IMG/VR virus record: IMGVR_UViG_3300043446_005562
Span: 1 to 64,000 of that record
Length of the DNA stretch: 64,000 nucleotides
From: a virus
Strand: one strand, 5' to 3'
The notes beneath the pieces are model-generated. The model saw only the letters and a list, made by a program, of their open reading frames with translations, searched no databases and was not told the origin of the DNA. Of the stretch, positions 37,757 to 46,693 are shown one piece after another; position 1 is the stretch's first letter, and each line of letters starts with the position of its first letter. Position numbers and translations under genes: made by a program.

Positions 37757-39179
37757 AATGTTTTACAGTAATGGTCTCAATCTGCAAATCGCCGAGGTGT
37801 TGACCGTTGTGCTTGTAGACAAAGACTTCGTACTTTTCGCTGGCCGGCACTGTGTATTCAAATGTGAATAGAGGTCGACCGTTCTTTAGTGGACGACAGC
37901 ACCCCTTTTCGCAAGATTCGCCCTGGACCTTGTGATCGCTACCAAAGAAAGTCATGTAGCCAGCAAAGCCCTCTGACGTAAGCATTGGCCAATCCTTGTC
38001 GGCATTGACATAGACCTCATAAACTCCTCTTGGTACCTTTGTGAATGATACAGTAATTTCAATTATTGCCTTATTGACAGTCGGCGCTGACTTGGCAGGC
38101 CTAATCGTTACGGCATCAGTTATTTGATCGTTTACTCGTATTGGGCGAGTTGACTGTCCAACCACTTGAGCTTTATGAAATTTTGCAAGCTGATGATTCT
38201 CACAAGGTCTGACCTCAGTGTCGTCGTAATCATAGTCCATTTCATACAGAATATCAATGATCTGTTCTGGCGTGTACTCAACTTTAGCGCCGTTTTCATC
38301 AAAGAAAACATAGGGCCACGGTGCAGATTTCAACTCTTCAAGAGTAACCTGCTGTCCATTTCTGGAATTGGTCCATTGCTGCCAGATTCTGTCAATATTG
38401 GAATGGTGCATCCAAAAGATGGGGTCAAAACCGGCGGTCGGCACCCAACCCATCAGTCCAGTGTTTGTGACTGTGCCGGTAATTGGATTATTAAAATGTA
38501 AATTACCCGTTACGTCGTTGCCCGCTCCTATGTAGTCGTGCATTGCACCGTGAGGAGCCGCATTGATTTGCAGATTGAATGATCGATAATCCGTGCACTC
38601 AAATAGTTTACCAAGGTATAGCGCTCTCTCAATTTCGCCAGAGATTGGATAGCCTCGATTCAAAGAGTCGAACCGACAGGCCTCATACAGGCTTGAATGA
38701 GGATCTCTAAAAGTTGCCTCTAGTCGTTTATGATCTTTCAGCCCACCCGTATAACCCCAATATGGTAACGCAAAATCTTTGTAACCGGAAAGGGTTCTGA
38801 CAATTTTTTCAAAATGATGAATGTAGAGTCGGTGCCAAACTAGAAAATGAATCTTCTCCTGTCCGCCTGGCGTGTGAGTGCAATTGTCCCAAGCCTCCTT
38901 TAAATCAGCTGGAGTTTGATAGGCATCGCATAGCGGATTGGGTTGAATTGTGTCCGGTATCCAATGAATCGCGCCCTGATAGTACCAACTTACGGGATCA
39001 ATGCAATTTTTGTTACGCATTATTCGTAATGCTTTTTCCATTGCCTGAATGTGGGGCACCGCCTCTGGCGAGTGCATTTCGTGTCGAACGTATCTCTTGT
39101 TATTAGAGGTCGGCCATTGACACGAGTGTAGGGCTGCAATTAGTACAACAATCCCAAATTTAATTAACGAATTTTTCAT
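37755..39179 (-). CDS. Lipoprotein tyrosinase (type 3 copper oxidase)
   Basis: Start chosen at 39179 because it gives a lipoprotein signal MKNSLIKFGIVVLIAALHSC with lipobox L-H-S-C20. The copper sites are visible: CuA with His72 (GAIHW), His102 or His111, and His116 in FLVWHRLYIHHFE; CuB with His210 and His214 in HGAMHDYIG and His258 in FDPIFWMHHSNIDRIWQQW. The C-terminal 180 residues form a beta-rich region like the domain that caps plant/bacterial polyphenol oxidases. 474 residues. It should oxidise phenols at the cell surface. It sits between replication genes on the same strand, not beside other copper genes. I know of no established phage role for a tyrosinase. Confidence 0.93.
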   Translation of the reverse strand: MKNSLIKFGIVVLIAALHSCQWPTSNNKRYVRHEMHSPEAVPHIQAMEKALRIMRNKNCIDPVSWYYQGAIHWIPDTIQPNPLCDAYQTPADLKEAWDNCTHTPGGQEKIHFLVWHRLYIHHFEKIVRTLSGYKDFALPYWGYTGGLKDHKRLEATFRDPHSSLYEACRFDSLNRGYPISGEIERALYLGKLFECTDYRSFNLQINAAPHGAMHDYIGAGNDVTGNLHFNNPITGTVTNTGLMGWVPTAGFDPIFWMHHSNIDRIWQQWTNSRNGQQVTLEELKSAPWPYVFFDENGAKVEYTPEQIIDILYEMDYDYDDTEVRPCENHQLAKFHKAQVVGQSTRPIRVNDQITDAVTIRPAKSAPTVNKAIIEITVSFTKVPRGVYEVYVNADKDWPMLTSEGFAGYMTFFGSDHKVQGESCEKGCCRPLKNGRPLFTFEYTVPASEKYEVFVYKHNGQHLGDLQIETITVKH

Positions 39180-39192
39180 ACTGTGATATTTT

Positions 39193-39606
39193 TTAAAAAG
39201 GTAGATCATCATTGCTCCAGTCGAAATTGGTCTCGGCTTGAGGTTTTGTTTTTGTGTCAAGATCACCGAATGCGTCATCGTCAAAGTCGCCAGCATCAGC
39301 CGTTACGTTGATGTTTGAGTTCTTTTTCTGACCGCTGATTCGCCAAGCTTCAAGCGTCGTGAAGTACTTTACCGAACCTAATTTGTCGGTCCAGTCACGG
39401 CCCTTTATGTCAAATGAAACGGTTACGGTGTCGCCAACTGAGTAAGATTCCAACATATCACATTTTTCTTGCACAAGTTGGAATAGAATTTTTTGTGGGT
39501 ACTTATCTCCCACCTCAATTACGAATTCACGTTTACGGAATCCCTTATTGAAAGTTTGCGATGGAAAAATCTCAATGATGATTCCGGTTAAATCAAATTT
39601 GCTCAT
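39193..39606 (-). CDS. DUF3127 single-strand-binding-like protein
   Basis: DUF3127 hallmark sequence: FPSQTFNKGFRKREFVIEVG, KYPQKILFQLVQEKCDML and VTVSFDIKGRDW, an OB-fold. It ends in an acidic tail with DWSNDDLPF, the SSB-type tip that docks replication partners. Found mainly in Bacteroidota, which supports the host assignment. Probably the phage SSB analogue in a block with kinase, ligase and exonuclease. Confidence 0.9.
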   Translation of the reverse strand: MSKFDLTGIIIEIFPSQTFNKGFRKREFVIEVGDKYPQKILFQLVQEKCDMLESYSVGDTVTVSFDIKGRDWTDKLGSVKYFTTLEAWRISGQKKNSNINVTADAGDFDDDAFGDLDTKTKPQAETNFDWSNDDLPF

Positions 39607-39607
39607 G

Positions 39608-40090
39608 TTAAAAGTCTGGATTTGTTATTTTTATGTCGTAGTTTTGAAAGTTTGCGAAATCAAGTTCGTCTGCCTCTATGCGACGCTCGACCGAGTCACC
39701 TGGCATGTTACGGTCCAGCATACGCTGGCGTCGAATGGACTGATCAATATCCAAGAACATCACGAAACTTGAACGGCGATCCTCTTCCGAAAGATGGCTC
39801 AAGCCCTTTGGGGTCATGATGAAAACGTCGTCGTTATAGAACTGCTTAACTGTGGTTCCATAAATCCAGCCGTTGAAGTTGACCCATTCATAAAAATCTC
39901 CACTGTCTATCATGTCCTGAGCAGAGGCCGGCGTAATAAAAATGTAGTCGTGCCCGTCAACCTCACCCGGTCTTGGCGGTCTGGTTGTATAGCTTACGGC
40001 GTACTTGTAACCCCTTTTTTCTAGGGTTTTGCGCATGTGATCCTTGCCGCTTGCGCCTCGGCCAACTAAGATGATTCTGCTCTTTTTCAT
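39608..40090 (-). CDS. Guanylate kinase-like nucleotide kinase
   Basis: P-loop at the N terminus (ILVGRGASGKDHMRK; GxxGxGK variant), then the guanylate kinase GMP-binding segment YAVSYTTRPPRPGEVDGHDY (SxTTRxxRxGEVxGxDY) and ITPASAQDMIDSGDFYEWV. 160 residues, slightly shorter than cellular Gmk (about 190-205). Phosphorylates GMP or dGMP for phage DNA synthesis. One base from DUF3127 and contiguous with the ligase gene. Confidence 0.9.
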   Translation of the reverse strand: MKKSRIILVGRGASGKDHMRKTLEKRGYKYAVSYTTRPPRPGEVDGHDYIFITPASAQDMIDSGDFYEWVNFNGWIYGTTVKQFYNDDVFIMTPKGLSHLSEEDRRSSFVMFLDIDQSIRRQRMLDRNMPGDSVERRIEADELDFANFQNYDIKITNPDF

Positions 40091-41383
40091 TTAAAATTCG
40101 CGATGTGTTTCATATACTGTTTTTATAACTGGAAATCTGAGTGAATGATTTCCGTGTTGATCTGTTGTCTCTTCAAAGAATTGCACGGTAATTGTTTTAC
40201 CTAGAATATCATTTGGGTTTTGAAAATAGTGTCGACGCTGTTCAAGCGAAAAGCCTGAACCCACTCTAACCTGATTGCCCCTGTGCTGCACAAAAACGGC
40301 CTTTAGCATTTCCTCCTCCTCTTCGCGCTCGTTTACGATAACCCTGTGAGTTCCCATCTCCAAGCCAGTCACCTCATACTCGGCATCGTGCATTTTTTTG
40401 ACCTTGAGTAGATTCTTTGAGCGCTTGCCCTCATAACCCACATCCTTACGAATCATGATGCCTTCATAGCCCATTTCGGTTGCATCAGCCGCGACCTTTT
40501 CAAAATGCTCGCGATCGACTAATTTGAACTGTGGCAACGGCTCAGCAAACTGTAGGCCAGATTCAATTAAGAAACCGTTTAGCATTATCAGTCTAGCCGA
40601 AAGAGTTATCTCACTTGAGCCAGCGGTAAATTCGTCAAGCTCTAATAGATCAAACACATAGTACTTTGGGGTTTCGATTGTGTGATCCTTTTTGCCGATC
40701 TCCTTGATTATTCCCTGGAAATCTTCAAGGCCGGACTCTCGCATGATACAAACCTCGCCGTCTAAAACCTTGGATCGAAGCCCTAATTTCATGAGATCCT
40801 GACGTAAGTTATCTAGGGTTAAGAATTCCTTGCCCTGTCTAGAAAAGAACTTGATCTGACCTGCCTCATCAATTACTGTGATGCAGCGAACTCCATCCAG
40901 CTTGCGGCTTGCCCACCACATACCCGAATCAAAGTCCACCTTCTTCTCGGCAGATTCAAACTTTTCAGCTAGGGCAACTTCAAATGTTGGTACCGTGCCC
41001 GGCAGAACTGAATTGATTAGTGTAGAAGTTGCTCTAGTTTTTATGTTGCGATCTATCACATCATAGATGATGTCTGCAAATTCCTGATATTTTAAGATAA
41101 AACCATTAACTGCCTGTATTGCAGTGTGGCCAGTCACACGACGTTCATTCAGATCATCGAGCATTTCAAACAGATCTAAATAATTATCAGAAATTAGATC
41201 GGATCTCTTTTTAAGATTGGCTGAAGTAACGTGGTACTGCTTAAACGGCGTGTACGTGTACTTAAATATTTTTCGTAGAAACGGAGAATCGTATTTTAAT
41301 AAAATCTCTTTTTTGGCATTCGTCGAAGACGTTGCCTTCATCTCTTCAATGAATTCTCTAAGTTTAATAAAATCAGTTTGCAT
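40091..41383 (-). CDS. ATP-dependent DNA ligase
   Basis: Nucleotidyltransferase ligase: active-site Lys in ASRKLDGVRCITVI (K-x-D-G), motif III KVLDGEVCIM, motif IV GYEGIMIRKD and motif V NLLKVKKMHDAEYEV, followed by an OB-fold. N-terminal ~150 residues form a helical DNA-binding part as in T4 gp30. At 430 residues it is close to T4 ligase size. First gene of the ligase-Gmk-DUF3127 operon, preceded by a promoter box at 41387-41397. Confidence 0.95.
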   Translation of the reverse strand: MQTDFIKLREFIEEMKATSSTNAKKEILLKYDSPFLRKIFKYTYTPFKQYHVTSANLKKRSDLISDNYLDLFEMLDDLNERRVTGHTAIQAVNGFILKYQEFADIIYDVIDRNIKTRATSTLINSVLPGTVPTFEVALAEKFESAEKKVDFDSGMWWASRKLDGVRCITVIDEAGQIKFFSRQGKEFLTLDNLRQDLMKLGLRSKVLDGEVCIMRESGLEDFQGIIKEIGKKDHTIETPKYYVFDLLELDEFTAGSSEITLSARLIMLNGFLIESGLQFAEPLPQFKLVDREHFEKVAADATEMGYEGIMIRKDVGYEGKRSKNLLKVKKMHDAEYEVTGLEMGTHRVIVNEREEEEEMLKAVFVQHRGNQVRVGSGFSLEQRRHYFQNPNDILGKTITVQFFEETTDQHGNHSLRFPVIKTVYETHREF

Positions 41384-41386
41384 AGA

Positions 41387-41397
41387 ATTATTATACT
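41387..41397 (-). promoter_or_regulatory. GTATAATA-type promoter box before ligase
   Basis: Leftward AGTATAATAAT, three bases from the ATG at 41383. Nearly leaderless. Confidence 0.55.
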
Positions 41398-41408
41398 ATC
41401 TAAAATAA

Positions 41409-41436
41409 AAAAAGTCGACACAGGGCCGACTTTTTT
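41409..41436. terminator. Bidirectional terminator
   Basis: AAAAGTCG pairs with CGACTTTT around a 10-nt loop, with T-tract rightward and A-run giving T leftward. Just beyond the stop of 41456-43162. Confidence 0.72.
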
Positions 41437-41455
41437 ATAAAAAATATGGTATTAA

Positions 41456-43162
41456 TTATCTAGCTTTCAAGAAATCCGCAAACGATGTGATTACGGCCTG
41501 TTCCTTAACCGGTTGAGCTTCTGCTGCTGGAACTGCGCCCTTTTCCAAATTATTCTTTATTGTTTGAACGCTGTTCGCTAATGGACCAACTCCACCAATA
41601 CCTCCAAGATAACCGTCAACCAACACTGCAAGATCACCGCTTAATTCGGAACTAACACAATAATCATATAGCGTACCTTCCTCGCCGTAATTTTTATTCC
41701 AGATAGCATTTAGCTTTTGCCAAACGTCTGGGGTTAAACTAAGCATTGCAAATGCAATCTTAAGTTCTCCGTCCCCGCCGGTATAGCCTTTAGCCTCTTT
41801 GTGCAATTCATCACACATTTCAGTTAATTTTTTATCGTCCATTTGACCAGAAGCACCCGCTGATAACGGTTCTCCACCTTTCATTGCTGCAACTGCGTCT
41901 GGGATTGCGTCGACCGCTAAACTAGCACCGCCGACAATTAGAGCAGCAGTTTTTGGATCAAGCTGAGATAAACCTTGTTTAACTGCTTGTGGCGCAACTC
42001 TTGCAACCTCTTTTAGGGATTGAAAGAATGTTGATGAATCTTTTGCCATTTCAGCTGCCATACGTTCTCCGTTTAGGCTCATTGCGCCGCCTTTTGTTGC
42101 AGTCAAGAATCTTTCAATTGATGAGAAATTTTTGACGCCCTTTAGTACATTAACCTCTTCTGCGCTTAATGAAATTGCAGTTCCTAGGTTTTTTAATTTA
42201 CTAGCGGATTGGATTACTTCACCGGTTTTTGCTGCCTGATAGGTAAGTTTAGCTGCAGTTAATGCCTCTTCGCCGGCTGTAACCGCAGTATTTAGATTTC
42301 TAACTTCCGCTCCAGCTCTGCCTAATGTTGCGATATTTTTAAAGGCTGATCCGACCCTAGCTGTTGAAGCGACCGCTGTTGGCGCTGCTCCGCCTGCAGT
42401 AAATGCAGTCAATGCATAAGTACCAGCCATGATTGTTAGGTCAACTAATAAACTCTGCATTGCATCAACCCCTAGCGCGGTTGAAATATCGCTTTGTGTT
42501 AATTCAGCTCCAAACAGGCCTCGTGCAAATACGTCAGGCGAACCTGTGAATTCTCCGTCCACCATATTGAGTAAAGAGGTTCCGAATCTCTCTTGGTATC
42601 TAGCTCCAATCGCCAACAGTACCTCTTTTGCTGGGGCTTTTTTGTCGTAACAATACGCGTATATTGCACCAGCAACAGATGCCATTTTTTCTTCGTCTGT
42701 TCCAAAATCAATTCCCAAGAAAGTTTTATCGGCTGATTTGTTAAGTTGCGTTGTGATGTAGTCTAGATCTAATCCTTCAATTAATTTAGCAGTTGAGTCA
42801 AAATCGATCCAGATTCCAATTTTACTATCTGGAGTATTGGTCTTATTGATGACTACCTTGTAATCAGTCTCTCCAATTTTTACTGAAAATTTAGCTTGAG
42901 TTTTTGAAGCATCCCCCGCTAGAATGTTAGCCTGAGAATCAATTGCATCAAATGCCTCCTTTGGAGTTTTACTAATAATGACGTTTTTTAAGGCCTTAAC
43001 CTCTTCTGAGTCGGTCGGCAAAATCGAAATTGTTGAACCCTCAGGTTTTGCGCCGACGCTCGTTGATGCAGGTTTTGCTGCATCCTTTTCGATTAATGAA
43101 TAGTAGCCCAAAGATTTATTTTCATTAAGTAGAGCGTAATTCGTTATATTGATATTTCTCAT
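41456..43162 (-). CDS. Large protein with targeting leader and hydrophobic segments (568 aa)
   Basis: Leader MRNINITNYALLNE|N. Residues about 50-200 contain VKALKNVIISKTPKEAFDAI and beta segments. Hydrophobic stretches occur near 245-275 (SLLVDLTIMAGTYALTAFTA) and 405-425 (ALIVGGASLAVDAIPDAVAA), of the kind seen in the membrane-crossing parts of polymorphic toxins. C terminus ends ITSFADFLKAR. No enzyme motif. The combination of leader and hydrophobic helices would suit an ejected protein that crosses or lodges in the host envelope (inference). Co-transcribed with 43191-44342. Confidence 0.65.
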   Translation of the reverse strand: MRNINITNYALLNENKSLGYYSLIEKDAAKPASTSVGAKPEGSTISILPTDSEEVKALKNVIISKTPKEAFDAIDSQANILAGDASKTQAKFSVKIGETDYKVVINKTNTPDSKIGIWIDFDSTAKLIEGLDLDYITTQLNKSADKTFLGIDFGTDEEKMASVAGAIYAYCYDKKAPAKEVLLAIGARYQERFGTSLLNMVDGEFTGSPDVFARGLFGAELTQSDISTALGVDAMQSLLVDLTIMAGTYALTAFTAGGAAPTAVASTARVGSAFKNIATLGRAGAEVRNLNTAVTAGEEALTAAKLTYQAAKTGEVIQSASKLKNLGTAISLSAEEVNVLKGVKNFSSIERFLTATKGGAMSLNGERMAAEMAKDSSTFFQSLKEVARVAPQAVKQGLSQLDPKTAALIVGGASLAVDAIPDAVAAMKGGEPLSAGASGQMDDKKLTEMCDELHKEAKGYTGGDGELKIAFAMLSLTPDVWQKLNAIWNKNYGEEGTLYDYCVSSELSGDLAVLVDGYLGGIGGVGPLANSVQTIKNNLEKGAVPAAEAQPVKEQAVITSFADFLKAR

Positions 43163-43190
43163 TATTTTATTGAGATTTTTTTAAGTGTTT

Positions 43191-44342
43191 TTATTTTCCA
43201 GTAGTAACAGTTCCGCCAGTCGGTGCGGCTAAAGGAGCAGCTGTTGTTGTATTAGTCGTCTCACCAGGTGCAGATTGAGTCACGGTAGCAGAGGTTGCTC
43301 CTTCTGGCTTGTTAATGTAGATGAAGCCGCCTTGACCGGAAGTTCCGCCTGTTCCGCCTGTTCCACCGGTACCGCTTGTGCCTGAACTACCGGACGTACC
43401 TTTGCCTGAAAGATCCCAAAGCTGTTTTAGTCGATCTAGGGTAATTCCTACTTTTTTACAGAATTTTGCAAGATAGGTAGTATCTGCTTCAGTCACAGCA
43501 TTGTGTTCTGCATCCTTACCGTCAAAGAACATTCCAAAGGCAACCGCTGTATTTGCACCGAAATCGCCGTCTGCTGCTCCAAGCTTATCCTGAACCTTTT
43601 TTGCAGGATCACCGTATCTGTCAACGAATACTTTTTCTTTAAGAATTAACTGTGCAAATTTTACCTCTCTGGCCTTGGTGCCTCTATTGACCTTGGTACC
43701 ACTAACTGTACCATTGGTCATGGAAAGAAGTTTTTCCTGTAGAAATTGAAGTATTGCATCCGGGCTGTCCAACTTGACATCATTCCAATCCCATGGATAG
43801 GTACCGCTGGTACCACTTTGACCACCTGAGCCTGAATTGTCCTGAACTTTAACCTCCTCACTCTTGTCCTTTACTGGCTGTGTGCCCATTTTTTGAGCGT
43901 CCTTTACGTCATAAAGTTTAAGCTTGCCGTCTTTGCTTGTTAATATCGGTTGGGCTTTAGTCGTATCAAAGTCCTTTGCATTCCTAACTGATAAAATTCC
44001 CTTGAATATGTGTTGCCCGGTTAATTTTCTTTCGCGGTCTTTTGTTACCGCAATGAATACGATATTTTGACCGACAGCGTTCATTACTGTGCTACTTGCC
44101 GCAAGCTGATTGGCTGCTTCTTGCTTGGCTAGATTTTCGTCTTCGGTTTCCATTTTCATTACAAAATGAAATGCTGCGATTTCTCCAGAGTTAGTGTCAG
44201 GCTTATCGGTATCAACTTTAAATTTTTGGTCTGGTGTTAGAAATGAGAACAGAGCCTCATTTATTGGCATTGTGCCCTTTTCTCCAGTAGTTTTTCCGTA
44301 ACTTTCATTAACGAAGTCATCAAATGATTTGAAACTTTTCAT
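43191..44342 (-). CDS. Protein with two candidate cut sites, PG-binding-like region and G-x-y repeats (383 aa)
   Basis: Leader MKSFKSFDDFVNE|S, and a second candidate site PINE|A at residue ~28. Residues about 230-280 (QDKLGAADGDFGANTAVAFG) match a PG_binding_1-like motif. Gly-rich triplet repeats lie near residues 165 and 320-345 (GTSGSSGTSGTGGTGGTGG). The architecture resembles 11796-12581, so the two probably belong to one family. No catalytic motif. Confidence 0.68.
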   Translation of the reverse strand: MKSFKSFDDFVNESYGKTTGEKGTMPINEALFSFLTPDQKFKVDTDKPDTNSGEIAAFHFVMKMETEDENLAKQEAANQLAASSTVMNAVGQNIVFIAVTKDRERKLTGQHIFKGILSVRNAKDFDTTKAQPILTSKDGKLKLYDVKDAQKMGTQPVKDKSEEVKVQDNSGSGGQSGTSGTYPWDWNDVKLDSPDAILQFLQEKLLSMTNGTVSGTKVNRGTKAREVKFAQLILKEKVFVDRYGDPAKKVQDKLGAADGDFGANTAVAFGMFFDGKDAEHNAVTEADTTYLAKFCKKVGITLDRLKQLWDLSGKGTSGSSGTSGTGGTGGTGGTSGQGGFIYINKPEGATSATVTQSAPGETTNTTTAAPLAAPTGGTVTTGK

Positions 44343-44387
44343 CTATATAGATTTGTTTTTTGTGTATACCTTTTCATTCGGTAAGAT

Positions 44388-44396
44388 TATTTATTA
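44388..44396 (-). promoter_or_regulatory. Late promoter motif, leftward
   Basis: Leftward TAATAAATAATC, 45 bp before the ATG at 44342. Divergent with 44433-44441. Confidence 0.55.
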
Positions 44397-44432
44397 GGGT
44401 AAAGCCATCACTTTATTATTGGGCCACTCTCT

Positions 44433-44441
44433 AATAAATAA
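44433..44441 (+). promoter_or_regulatory. Late promoter motif, rightward (AATAAATAA)
   Basis: CTAATAAATAATAAAG, 8 bp before the ATG at 44450. Confidence 0.55.
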
Positions 44442-44449
44442 TAAAGTAA

Positions 44450-45574
44450 ATGAAATATCTATTTGAATTTGCTCAGTATTCGTCAACTGGTTCGACCGAG
44501 TCCTCATTTGGTGTGCTTGGTGATTTGGGCAAAGACTCAAAGTTTGGCGAGCAGACCGGCTATTTCAAGAGCCTAATGCAGGAGGCCCAGGCCAGGGGAA
44601 TGGATGCGTTTGTCTTTACCGAATTTAGCCCAACCGGCGTGACTGCCTGGCAACTAAACGGCGATGATTGGGCCGAGTCTACTCGAGCAATACCTGGAGT
44701 ATTTTACGATCGAAGTTTCCGAAAAAAGAATGGAGCTGGCAAAACCTCAAATACTCGGGCCCTGTGCTCGCTTGGCTCAACTCCAATCAATTCACCGGAT
44801 TTTAGAAAACTTGCGCTCGACAAACACCTGATGTACGAGAATCTTAAGAATCACGAAATTGACGGCATGGGCTTGCCACATACTCAAAAGTTTAGTGAGG
44901 ACTCGACCATTGGCTTTTTAGAAAAGTGGCCGACTGCCATTTTAAAACCCAGGTTTGGGTCAGGCGGTCAAGGCATCATAAAGATCGCAAAGACCGGCAC
45001 CGATTATTCTCTTAACTACAAGGATCATTCATTAAGCTGTCAGGCTCATGAATTGAAAAACAAGATCAATGAGATTCGTCAAAAGATGAATTCCGATAAG
45101 CGACTCTATATTATTCAGGAGTGCATTGACCTGCCCAAATACAATAACGGGGTTTTTGACGTTAGGGTGATTTATCAGAAAGGCAAGGGTGGCAGCCCGC
45201 TTAGAACGGGCATGGCGGTCAGGCTCGCAGCACCAAATAAAGTAACAGCAAATCTGCACCAAGGCGGCAGCAGAGAAACTCTTGGCACAGTATTGGGCGA
45301 GCTGTTCAATCAGGACATGAACGGCCAGATAGCTGAGTCGATTCGCAAATACTCAAAACAGATATTTGAAATTCTAGACGATCGAGTTGGTCCAATTGGC
45401 GAAGTCGGTATTGACTTTTTGATTGATCAAACTGGCAAGGTGCACCTTATTGAGGTTAATTCCGTGCCCGGCCGAAATCTATTTCATATTTTGCCGGACA
45501 TTCGCCAGACCGCAATAAAGAGACCTGTTGAATACGCACAACACCTACTTGAAAAACAAAAAAAGTCGCACTAG
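44450..45574 (+). CDS. ATP-grasp protein, YheC/YheD-like
   Basis: N-terminal region (SSFGVLGDLGKDSKFGEQTG ... LMQEAQARGMDAFVFTEF) and ATP-grasp region (WPTAILKPRFGSGGQGIIKI with the ATP-binding Lys and Gly loop; IQECIDLPKYNNGVFDVRVI; GEVGIDFLIDQTGKVHLIEV NS with metal-binding Glu/Asn) match the YheC/YheD ATP-grasp group, otherwise known from Bacillus spore-coat-associated proteins. Such enzymes ligate a carboxylate to an amine using ATP. The first residues MKYLFE|F are a poor but possible leader. Substrate unknown; could modify a peptide or wall component. Confidence 0.85.
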   Translation: MKYLFEFAQYSSTGSTESSFGVLGDLGKDSKFGEQTGYFKSLMQEAQARGMDAFVFTEFSPTGVTAWQLNGDDWAESTRAIPGVFYDRSFRKKNGAGKTSNTRALCSLGSTPINSPDFRKLALDKHLMYENLKNHEIDGMGLPHTQKFSEDSTIGFLEKWPTAILKPRFGSGGQGIIKIAKTGTDYSLNYKDHSLSCQAHELKNKINEIRQKMNSDKRLYIIQECIDLPKYNNGVFDVRVIYQKGKGGSPLRTGMAVRLAAPNKVTANLHQGGSRETLGTVLGELFNQDMNGQIAESIRKYSKQIFEILDDRVGPIGEVGIDFLIDQTGKVHLIEVNSVPGRNLFHILPDIRQTAIKRPVEYAQHLLEKQKKSH

Positions 45575-45583
45575 GCGACTTTT
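45561..45583 (+). terminator. Terminator after ATP-grasp gene
   Basis: AAAAGTCGC pairs with GCGACTTTT around ACTAG, then TCTTTT. The stem begins inside the last codons of 44450-45574. Confidence 0.75.
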
Positions 45584-45604
45584 CTTTTGATTATTAGTTA
45601 ATAA

Positions 45605-46165
45605 TTAGGGATTTGCCTCTTTCTCTTCTTCAGCCTTTAATTTAGCAATCTGATCGTCTAACACCTTCATTTCCATAATTGGTCCGTTCAAGGCAACCGC
45701 GATTCTAAATAGACGCTGTGCTGCATCCAAACCTGAAGCCTTATGGCGATTTAGCATTAGCGCACAAGCTTCAATCGCTGAGGCCTGTAGTGCAGGAGCT
45801 GGTGGATTTTCAATTTTCATTTTTGCAACCTGTTCTTCGCGAGCAACGGTCGCGGCAAAGCCAAGATAACAATTCATTAGCATGAATGCCTCATTTGGAC
45901 CGGTGAATTCAAATTTGTTGTTGCACTGATTTTTAACCCATTTAAGGTCGCTCAGATCCAAATCAACTTGCCAGTAACCTGTGCGTTTATTGATCAATTT
46001 TTGAACTTCGCTTAATTCTGCAGTTGGTTCGGGAATGTTTTCTTCTTGTGGAAATTCCGGACCGGCTTCCATTACCTCCTGGTCAGGAGCCTGTTCCATT
46101 TCAATAGTTACTGAGTCGGCTGCTTCCATTAAAGCATCTGTAACAAGTGTGTTTTGTTCTGTCAT
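45605..46165 (-). CDS. Hypothetical protein (186 aa)
   Basis: Acidic N-terminal half (EMEQAPDQEVMEAGPEFPQE) and helical C-terminal half with a terminal coil. Contains DLKWVKNQCNNKFEFTGPNE and AIEACALMLNRHKASGLDAA. No domain recognised; composition is compatible with a structural or chaperone role. End of the leftward Nudix/bS21 transcript. Confidence 0.58.
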   Translation of the reverse strand: MTEQNTLVTDALMEAADSVTIEMEQAPDQEVMEAGPEFPQEENIPEPTAELSEVQKLINKRTGYWQVDLDLSDLKWVKNQCNNKFEFTGPNEAFMLMNCYLGFAATVAREEQVAKMKIENPPAPALQASAIEACALMLNRHKASGLDAAQRLFRIAVALNGPIMEMKVLDDQIAKLKAEEEKEANP

Positions 46166-46213
46166 GTGTATAAGAATTGTTTAGTAAATTCTACTCAAAA
46201 ATCTGAGCAAGTT

Positions 46214-46693
46214 TTAACGAAGTCTATCTAAAATTATTCGTTGAGATGCTGCAACATTTGCATAGGCCTGATCAATATCAACAAAACCGGCCCAATCCAA
46301 CTCTTCCTCTTGTAGATTCTGCTTTGGCACTCGAAGTCCATCGAGACCAATTTCCGCTGGATCAGATATTCTACACACAAGATAATGAATGTTATTTCTG
46401 AACTTTTTACCGCTCCAAACCTCAGCAGTTTGAATTGCCGGCTCTACCTGATCGGGTCTAATTTTTAATCCGGTCTCTTCAAAAGTTTCCCGGAAAGCGG
46501 CCGCCTCCGGCGATTCGCCCTCTTCCATTTTACCCTTGGGAATTCCCATTACGGGCTTGACCCAGCTTGAATTGGTTGGATGAACCAGCAAAATCATTTT
46601 TTTACCAGTGTCGACTTGAGTATAGACAATTGCAATGCCAGCTGAATCGCTTCTCTTTTTTGGAGCCGCGAAATTTTCAAAATCTTTAATCAT
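46214..46693 (-). CDS. Nudix hydrolase (159 aa)
   Basis: The Nudix box GKMEEGESPEAAAFRETFEE followed by TG fits G-x5-E-x7-R-E-x-x-E-E-x-G. It would hydrolyse a nucleoside diphosphate linked to another moiety. The N terminus MIKDFENFAAPKKR is like the targeting leaders in its K-x-F-x-x-F part, but no [LIV]-x-E site follows, so targeting is doubtful. Overlaps the bS21 gene by 8 bp. T4 also has a Nudix enzyme (NudE). Confidence 0.88.
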   Translation of the reverse strand: MIKDFENFAAPKKRSDSAGIAIVYTQVDTGKKMILLVHPTNSSWVKPVMGIPKGKMEEGESPEAAAFRETFEETGLKIRPDQVEPAIQTAEVWSGKKFRNNIHYLVCRISDPAEIGLDGLRVPKQNLQEEELDWAGFVDIDQAYANVAASQRIILDRLR

